Below, one piece after another: positions 53,345 to 57,838 of a stretch of DNA of 57,838 nt. Origin of the DNA: Pedobacter cryoconitis (GTDB taxonomy: Bacteria > Bacteroidota > Bacteroidia > Sphingobacteriales > Sphingobacteriaceae). Numbering within the stretch: position 1 is the stretch's first letter; every line of letters starts with the position of its first letter. Position numbers and translations under genes: made by a program. Location: assembly GCF_003259615.1 (NCBI RefSeq), contig NZ_QLLR01000035.1, positions 1 to 57,838 on the forward strand, in the 5' to 3' direction. Below the pieces are notes generated by a model. That model saw only the letters and a program-made list of their open reading frames with translations. It was not told where the DNA came from and ran no database searches.

Positions 53345-54151
53345 CTATTTGATCTCCTGATAAGTTACCTTTACAGCACTTTTTACGCCATCAATTGTTG
53401 CATTGATAGTCTCCGGATAACCATCCTTGTTAAAAATATAACTAAAACTCTGCTGCATATTCGGGCTGAGCAGGTTATTGCACAGCTGTATGTTATTTAC
53501 TCCTGAAAGAAAGAGGTTCATTCCGGAAGGGAAGAGGTTGTTCTCTTTCTCCAATTGAAGCAGCCACAGGTAACTGATTTGTTTAAATAAGCCGGTTTTG
53601 AGATCATAATCATAGTTTGAACTGCTGGTAATGCCTTTTTCTATAGTCAGACTGCCGGTATGATTATAGCTTTTCTCCTGTTCAGCTATCTTTCTATTAT
53701 TTATATCGAAATAACTTATTTTAATGACCTGGTTTTCCTTATTGTAATCCAGTTCGTAAATCCCGGTCTGCATATAGCTACTCCCTTTTATCTTATAGGT
53801 GGTACCGGTAATCACCCTGCCTTTTTCATCCAGTTCGTAACTTGTGCCAGAAACTGGTTCCTCATTCTTAAAGCGCTCCAGTTCTATAGGCTTGCCTGTT
53901 TGATCATAAGTAATCACTATGGCTCTCCCGTCTTCATTTGTGATCTTCTGAATAGCGAGTTGAAGGGTGTAATTCAGGATTACTTTTGATTTACCAGTAC
54001 CCAGCTGAACTGGAATTAATTTTCTGGTTCCAACTTCCACTACGGGAGGTTTGGTTTCGGGCGTATGAACCGGTTCTTCTTTCTTTTTACATCCCCAGCA
54101 TCCCAATAAAAAGATTGAGCCAATCCATAAGCATTTTTTGTAAATTTCCAT
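53345..54151 (-). CDS. Predicted lipoprotein of unknown function
   Basis: A 268-residue protein with a short signal peptide and a lipobox ending at the Cys of CWGCKKKEE (about residue 21). The body has repeats of beta strands typical of YD-like or RHS-like beta sheets (DEKGRVITGTTYKIK; LDYNKENQVIKISYFD; KDGYPETINATIDG), in the manner of DUF4595-like Bacteroidota lipoproteins. I do not recognise a specific family or function. It is convergent with the barrel gene and divergent from glgA. Confidence 0.7.
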   Translation of the reverse strand: MEIYKKCLWIGSIFLLGCWGCKKKEEPVHTPETKPPVVEVGTRKLIPVQLGTGKSKVILNYTLQLAIQKITNEDGRAIVITYDQTGKPIELERFKNEEPVSGTSYELDEKGRVITGTTYKIKGSSYMQTGIYELDYNKENQVIKISYFDINNRKIAEQEKSYNHTGSLTIEKGITSSSNYDYDLKTGLFKQISYLWLLQLEKENNLFPSGMNLFLSGVNNIQLCNNLLSPNMQQSFSYIFNKDGYPETINATIDGVKSAVKVTYQEIK

Positions 54152-54375
54152 ATCAATAATAAATTTAAGATTTAATTAAAACCTCAACTTACTACTGTAT
54201 TTCCGGATAGTGTTTAAATATTAAATAAATATCCTAACAATAACAAAATAAGCGTGATAGGCTTTGAAAAAAAATAATACAATTTAATGGAAAACAAACT
54301 GCGCTTATTTGGGTTATAACTCATATTTTAATAGCAGATTATAAACAGCCTCTTACTCAGTACTCCAAATAATTT

Positions 54376-55782
54376 ATGGAAATAATTCATCTTAGTGCAG
54401 AATGTTATCCGATAGCTAAAGTTGGCGGATTAGGGGACGTAGTGGGCGCATTGCCGAAATATCAAACCAAACTCGGCCATTTTGCCAAAGTGGTCATGCC
54501 TGCGTATAACAATTCATTCTTGCTGCAAAACGAATTTGAAGTAGTTTATGATGGATGGGGCAACCTTGGAACACGTCATTTCCCTGTTCGCATCTTCAGA
54601 GAGAAAACCAATAAGCTTGGTTTTGATCTTTACCTGGTTCATATCGCCGGACTTACGGATCGGGATAAGGTATATGGTTATGAGGATGATACGGAGCGTT
54701 TTCTTGCCTACCAGATTGCTACACTCGACTGGATCAATCAGTGGGAGCACCGCCCGGATGTAATCCATTGTCATGATCATCATACTGGCCTTGTTCCTTT
54801 TATGACGGGCAATTGTGAGAAGTATAAAGACCTTAGAAACATCCCTACTATACTCACTATCCACAATGCGCAATATCAGGGGCAGTTTGGATGGGATAAG
54901 CTACATTATCTGCCTGCTTTTGATCTTTGGAGATCGGGCTTACTGGAATGGAAAAAAGATATTAATCCGCTGGCTTCAGCGATTAAATGTGCATGGCGTG
55001 TAACGACGGTTTCTCCGAGTTATCTGGAAGAAATCAGTTATAATGCGAATGGACTGGAAAATCTTTTAGCTAGTGAACGCGGAAAGTCTGCCGGAATTTT
55101 AAATGGTATAGACAATGAGGTATGGGACCCGCAAAAAGATCCTATGTTAAGTAAAAATTACACGGTAAGGACGGTAGAAAGCGGAAAGAAAGCAAACAAA
55201 GCGGCCTTATGTGATGTTTTTAATTTAGATCCGGCAAAACCGCTGTTTACTTTTATTGGCAGGTTGGTAGGAGAAAAAGGGGCGGATTTATTGCCTGCAA
55301 TTTTCCATAATTCTTTAGCGCATAGCTATGGGAATATAAACATTCTTGTGCTGGGCTCGGGTGATCCTGAGGTTGAGGAAAGATTGGTGGAGTTAAAGGA
55401 ATGGTTTCCCGGAAATTATAATGCTTATATCGGTTACAATGAAACGTTATCTCACCAGATTTATGCGGGAGCGGACTTTTTGCTGATGCCTTCAAGGGTA
55501 GAGCCTTGCGGGTTAAATCAAATGTACGCTTTGCGTTATGGTACGATACCGGTTGTAAGAAGAATTGGCGGTTTAAAAGACACTGTGGTGGATATAGGTG
55601 ATGGTGGGTTTGGTATTTGCCATGACCAAACAAGTGTAGAAGATGTTGGACATGCGATTGGAAGAGCTTATGATCTTTACCAGAATAAGAAACAGGTAAA
55701 GGATATTTTGAAGTTCGCCATGCAATTGGACCACTCTTGGGATAAGGCAGCCCAACAATATATAGATCTGTATCAAATGTAA
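54376..55782 (+). CDS. glgA: Glycogen synthase
   Basis: A 468-residue GT5 enzyme transferring glucose from ADP-glucose to the non-reducing end of an alpha-1,4-glucan. The ADP-glucose binding motif KVGGLGD (15-21) is intact, as are IPTILTIHNAQYQGQF, TFIGRLVGEKGADLLPA and the catalytic SRVEPCGLNQMYALRYG. Length is usual. The start is fixed by the conserved N-terminal MEIIHLSAECYPIAK. It is followed 8 bases later by glgC, so the pair forms a glycogen operon. Confidence 0.95.
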   Translation: MEIIHLSAECYPIAKVGGLGDVVGALPKYQTKLGHFAKVVMPAYNNSFLLQNEFEVVYDGWGNLGTRHFPVRIFREKTNKLGFDLYLVHIAGLTDRDKVYGYEDDTERFLAYQIATLDWINQWEHRPDVIHCHDHHTGLVPFMTGNCEKYKDLRNIPTILTIHNAQYQGQFGWDKLHYLPAFDLWRSGLLEWKKDINPLASAIKCAWRVTTVSPSYLEEISYNANGLENLLASERGKSAGILNGIDNEVWDPQKDPMLSKNYTVRTVESGKKANKAALCDVFNLDPAKPLFTFIGRLVGEKGADLLPAIFHNSLAHSYGNINILVLGSGDPEVEERLVELKEWFPGNYNAYIGYNETLSHQIYAGADFLLMPSRVEPCGLNQMYALRYGTIPVVRRIGGLKDTVVDIGDGGFGICHDQTSVEDVGHAIGRAYDLYQNKKQVKDILKFAMQLDHSWDKAAQQYIDLYQM

Positions 55783-55790
55783 TTTATCAT

Positions 55791-57065
55791 ATGACCGAAA
55801 AAGTTTTAGGAGTTATCCTTGGCGGTGGCCAGGGCTCCAGATTATCGCCGCTTACGCAGACCCGTTCCAAGCCCGCAGTTCCGATTGCAGGGAAATATCG
55901 TTTGGTAGACATTCCTATTTCTAATTGTCTGAATTCTGGTATTCACCGCATGTTTGTACTTACTCAGTTTAATTCAGCATCTTTAAATAAGCACATTAAA
56001 AATACATACCATTTTAGTCATTTTAGTGATGCTTTTGTGGATATTCTTGCGGCGGAGCAAACGCCTGATAATCCAACGTGGTTTCAGGGAACGGCTGATG
56101 CGGTGCGTCAGACGATGCACCATTTGTTACAGCATGATTTTGAGTATGTCCTGATCTTATCGGGCGATCAGCTGTATCAGATGGATTTTAACGAAATGTT
56201 ATTGGCGCATGAGGAGAGTGGGGCTGAGGTTACTTTAGCAACAATTCCAAGTACGGCCAAGGATGCGACAAGCTTCGGGATCTTAAAGGCGAATGAGGAA
56301 AATATAATTACTTCTTTTATTGAGAAACCTAGTGCCGATTTATTGGTAGACTGGGCTTCTGATACGGGACCGGAAATGCAGGCTGAGGGCCGTAATTACC
56401 TGGCTTCAATGGGTATCTATATTTTCAACAGGGATTTACTGGTGAAGATATTTGCGGAGAATCCTGATGAGAAGGATTTTGGTAAGGAAATTATTCCGCG
56501 TGTGTTACAGACGCAGCGTGTACTGAGTTTTCAGTATGAGGGGTATTGGACAGATATTGGTAATATTTGCTCTTTCTTTGAGGCGAATTTAGGGTTGACG
56601 GATGATATTCCCAAGTTCAATTTGTTTGATAGTAATCAGAGCATTTTCACCAGGCCAAGGATGTTGCCGCCAACGAAAATTTTAAGTACTTCGTTAGTGA
56701 AAGCGGTTATTGCGGAGGGCTGTATTTTAAATGCGGACCTGATTAAGCATTCTGTAATTGGTATCAGGTCAAGGATTGGTAATGGTACGTCTATAGAGAA
56801 TACTTATATTATGGGTAGTGACAGGTATCAGACGCTTTCAGAAATTGCGGAGGAAAATGCTGCGGGAAGACCGCTGATCGGGATTGGGGACAGGTGCAAG
56901 ATTTTTAACGCGATCGTTGATAAGAATTGCAGGATTGGAAACGATGTTGTGATCAATGGGGGGATCCATTTAGAGGATGGGGATTTTGAGTTTTATGCGG
57001 TTAAGGATGGGATTGTGGTTGTGAAGAAGGATGCTGTAATAAGTGATGGAACGGTGATTGGGTAG
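55791..57065 (+). CDS. glgC: Glucose-1-phosphate adenylyltransferase
   Basis: A 424-residue ADP-glucose pyrophosphorylase, the committed step of glycogen synthesis. It has the nucleotide-binding GGGQGSRLSPLTQTRSKPAV, the segment VDIPISNCLNSGIHRMFVLT, FQGTADAVRQ, LSGDQLYQMD, SFIEKPS and EGYWTDIGN, and a left-handed beta-helix C-terminal domain. Length and motif order are normal. It ends the operon before a long hairpin. Confidence 0.96.
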   Translation: MTEKVLGVILGGGQGSRLSPLTQTRSKPAVPIAGKYRLVDIPISNCLNSGIHRMFVLTQFNSASLNKHIKNTYHFSHFSDAFVDILAAEQTPDNPTWFQGTADAVRQTMHHLLQHDFEYVLILSGDQLYQMDFNEMLLAHEESGAEVTLATIPSTAKDATSFGILKANEENIITSFIEKPSADLLVDWASDTGPEMQAEGRNYLASMGIYIFNRDLLVKIFAENPDEKDFGKEIIPRVLQTQRVLSFQYEGYWTDIGNICSFFEANLGLTDDIPKFNLFDSNQSIFTRPRMLPPTKILSTSLVKAVIAEGCILNADLIKHSVIGIRSRIGNGTSIENTYIMGSDRYQTLSEIAEENAAGRPLIGIGDRCKIFNAIVDKNCRIGNDVVINGGIHLEDGDFEFYAVKDGIVVVKKDAVISDGTVIG

Positions 57066-57085
57066 GTTTCTCCCCGGGGTCAATT

Positions 57086-57164
57086 AAAAAAAGGTTTAGC
57101 AGTTTTCTGGCTTGCGTTCCCTGAAGAGGGATCCGAGGCTCAGAAAATCGCTAAACCTTTTTTT
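57086..57164 (+). terminator. Long hairpin terminator of glgA-glgC
   Basis: Arms 57086-57109 and 57141-57164 pair over 22 of 24 positions, with two mismatched bases inside, and are followed by a run of seven T. The 31-base loop contains a small nested stem (TCCCT and AGGGA). It lies 21 bases past the glgC stop. The A run on the left would also let it work for transcripts from the right. Confidence 0.85.
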
Positions 57165-57264
57165 ATTGATCCGGATTTTAATACTTCCAGATCACCGTTG
57201 CAGCAGCATTACCAGGCAATCGTTTATTCACAACCTTGTGGTGGTTGGTTAGGAGGTGAAAAAT

Positions 57265-57504
57265 ATGGATAGCTGGTTAGATGTTGTTATGGATAGCTAT
57301 TAGATGTTCGTTATGGATAGCTATTAGATGTTCGTTATGGATTGTTATTAGATGTTCGTTATGGATTGTTATTAGATGTTCGTTATGGATTGCTATTAGA
57401 TGTTCGTTATGGATTGCTATTAGATGTTTGTTATGGATTGCTATTAGATGTTGTTATGGATTGCTATTAGATGTTAGTTATGGATAGCTAGTTAGATGTT
57501 CGTT
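57265..57504. repeat. 24-bp tandem repeat, ten copies (VNTR)
   Basis: Ten consecutive copies of a unit near ATGGATTGCTAT plus TAGATGTTCGTT, mostly exact at 24 bases (copy 8 has 23, copy 10 has 25). Variants alternate between GATAGC, GATTGT and GATTGC, so the array has grown by internal duplication. Copies are head to tail without spacers, so it is not a CRISPR. The one-base length changes in copies 8 and 10 argue against coding use. Confidence 0.9.
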
Positions 57505-57543
57505 ATTGCTATTTGGAATTGCAACATTAAAGTTGACATTTAG

Positions 57544-57837
57544 TTAAGCGGCAATATTTTGTTTATTTAAGTTTTTCCCAAATTCTTCTGGGGACAAGTA
57601 CCCCAGTGCAGAATGTAGTCTTTTACGGTTGTACCAAGTCTCGATATATTCAAATACGATAAGTGCTGCCTGCTCTTTGTCAGTGAACTTATGCTGATAT
57701 ACACACTCCGCTTTAAGTGTCTTAAAGAAGCTCTCAGCGACTGCATTATCCCAGCAATTTCCTTTCCTACTCATGCTCCTGATGATGAATGGATTTTTTT
57801 CCAGTAAACAACTGAACTCATTGCAAGCGTACTGAAC
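57544..57837 (-). CDS. IS3-family transposase OrfB, C-terminal part (cut by window edge)
   Basis: The minus-strand frame is open from the right edge to a stop at 57544. It reads VQYACNEFSCLL near the edge, then SRKGNCWDNAVAESFFKTLK, with the Glu of AESFF as the third catalytic residue, and ends with YNRKRLHSALGYLSPEEF, the classic IS3-group C-terminus. The Met at 57774 is internal, not the start. The upstream Asp residues and OrfA lie beyond the window. It differs from the fragment at the left edge. Confidence 0.92.
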   Translation of the reverse strand, partial: VQYACNEFSCLLEKNPFIIRSMSRKGNCWDNAVAESFFKTLKAECVYQHKFTDKEQAALIVFEYIETWYNRKRLHSALGYLSPEEFGKNLNKQNIAA

Positions 57838-57838
57838 T

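Larger units (their letters stand above)
57066..57543. other. Intergenic stretch with terminator and 24-bp tandem repeat
   Basis: 478 bases without a real gene. It holds the glgC terminator (57086-57164) and the 24-bp tandem repeat (57265-57504), then a short spacer before the transposase. An apparent frame across the repeat is an artefact of a unit length divisible by three. Confidence 0.7.

Noticed and set aside
57281..57487. 68-codon frame of repeated LWIAIRCS units
   Set aside because: It only reads through the 24-bp tandem repeat; unit length divisible by three keeps the frame open, and unit indels lie in later copies.
57265..57504. CRISPR array
   Set aside because: Units follow each other directly without spacers and vary internally; no cas genes in the window.
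1..57838. Composite transposon
   Set aside because: The edge transposases belong to different IS groups, and no shared terminal repeats were found.

Overview
The window looks like chromosomal DNA of a Bacteroidota species, most likely Sphingobacteriaceae (Pedobacter-like). The DNA is AT-rich and start codons mostly lack purine-rich ribosome sites. Several upstream regions carry the Bacteroidota -7 promoter motif TAnnTTTG. Protein families typical of the phylum are present: small-tail lipoproteins, a TolC-like half protein in an exopolysaccharide (EPS) locus, an HD-PycTM protein beside ppk1, and an Omp85-type barrel fused to other domains. The genus is an inference from protein style, not from a marker gene.

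Layout. (1) 1-4385: the C-terminal end of an IS3-type transposase, a striking hairpin repeat, then housekeeping genes (VOC protein, Dabb protein, GlxA-type AraC regulator, glycerophosphodiesterase) and an LCP-family protein facing away from the EPS operon. (2) 5023-20372: one unbroken plus-strand operon for a Wzx/Wzy-type EPS. It encodes a receiver protein, a sugar-1-phosphate transferase fused to a degenerate receiver, a TolC-like half protein, a Wzc-like co-polymerase, Wzy, a 37-residue membrane peptide, six glycosyl/acyl transferases, a Wzx flippase and a Tat-type GMC dehydrogenase pair. (3) 20373-31451: further EPS genes on both strands, namely more glycosyltransferases (GT2, GT8, two GT14, one unclassified), a beta-helix lipoprotein, a TIGR04325-type methyltransferase and a dTDP-3-amino-sugar pair (FdtA-like and FdtB-like).

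(4) 31582-42977: a minus-strand operon of three genes, FkbM methyltransferase, a 2183-residue A-PCP-KS-AT-ACP-aminotransferase protein and a 1352-residue C-A-PCP-TE protein. Domain order predicts an amino acid starter, one malonyl extension, transamination of the beta-keto group, condensation with a second amino acid and release by the thioesterase. A TetR gene diverges from it across a region with a palindrome that could be its operator. (5) 44049-53280: an HD phosphohydrolase fused to a Pycsar-type membrane effector domain (PycTM), polyphosphate kinase, a propeller-like lipoprotein, a large GAF-like protein, and an outer membrane barrel with a kinase-like N-terminal domain. The run closes with a strong bidirectional terminator. 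(6) 53345-57838: a lipoprotein, glgA-glgC for glycogen synthesis with a long hairpin terminator, a ten-copy 24-bp tandem repeat, and part of a second, unrelated IS3-family transposase.

The genes of regions 2-3 plausibly build, flip, polymerise and modify one complex polysaccharide. The assembly line in region 4 lies directly next to them and may make a small amino-acid-derived metabolite or a polymer substituent; its link to the polysaccharide is only positional. The most unusual candidates are this beta-aminating assembly line, the HD-PycTM fusion without a visible cyclase, and the kinase-like/Omp85 fusion.
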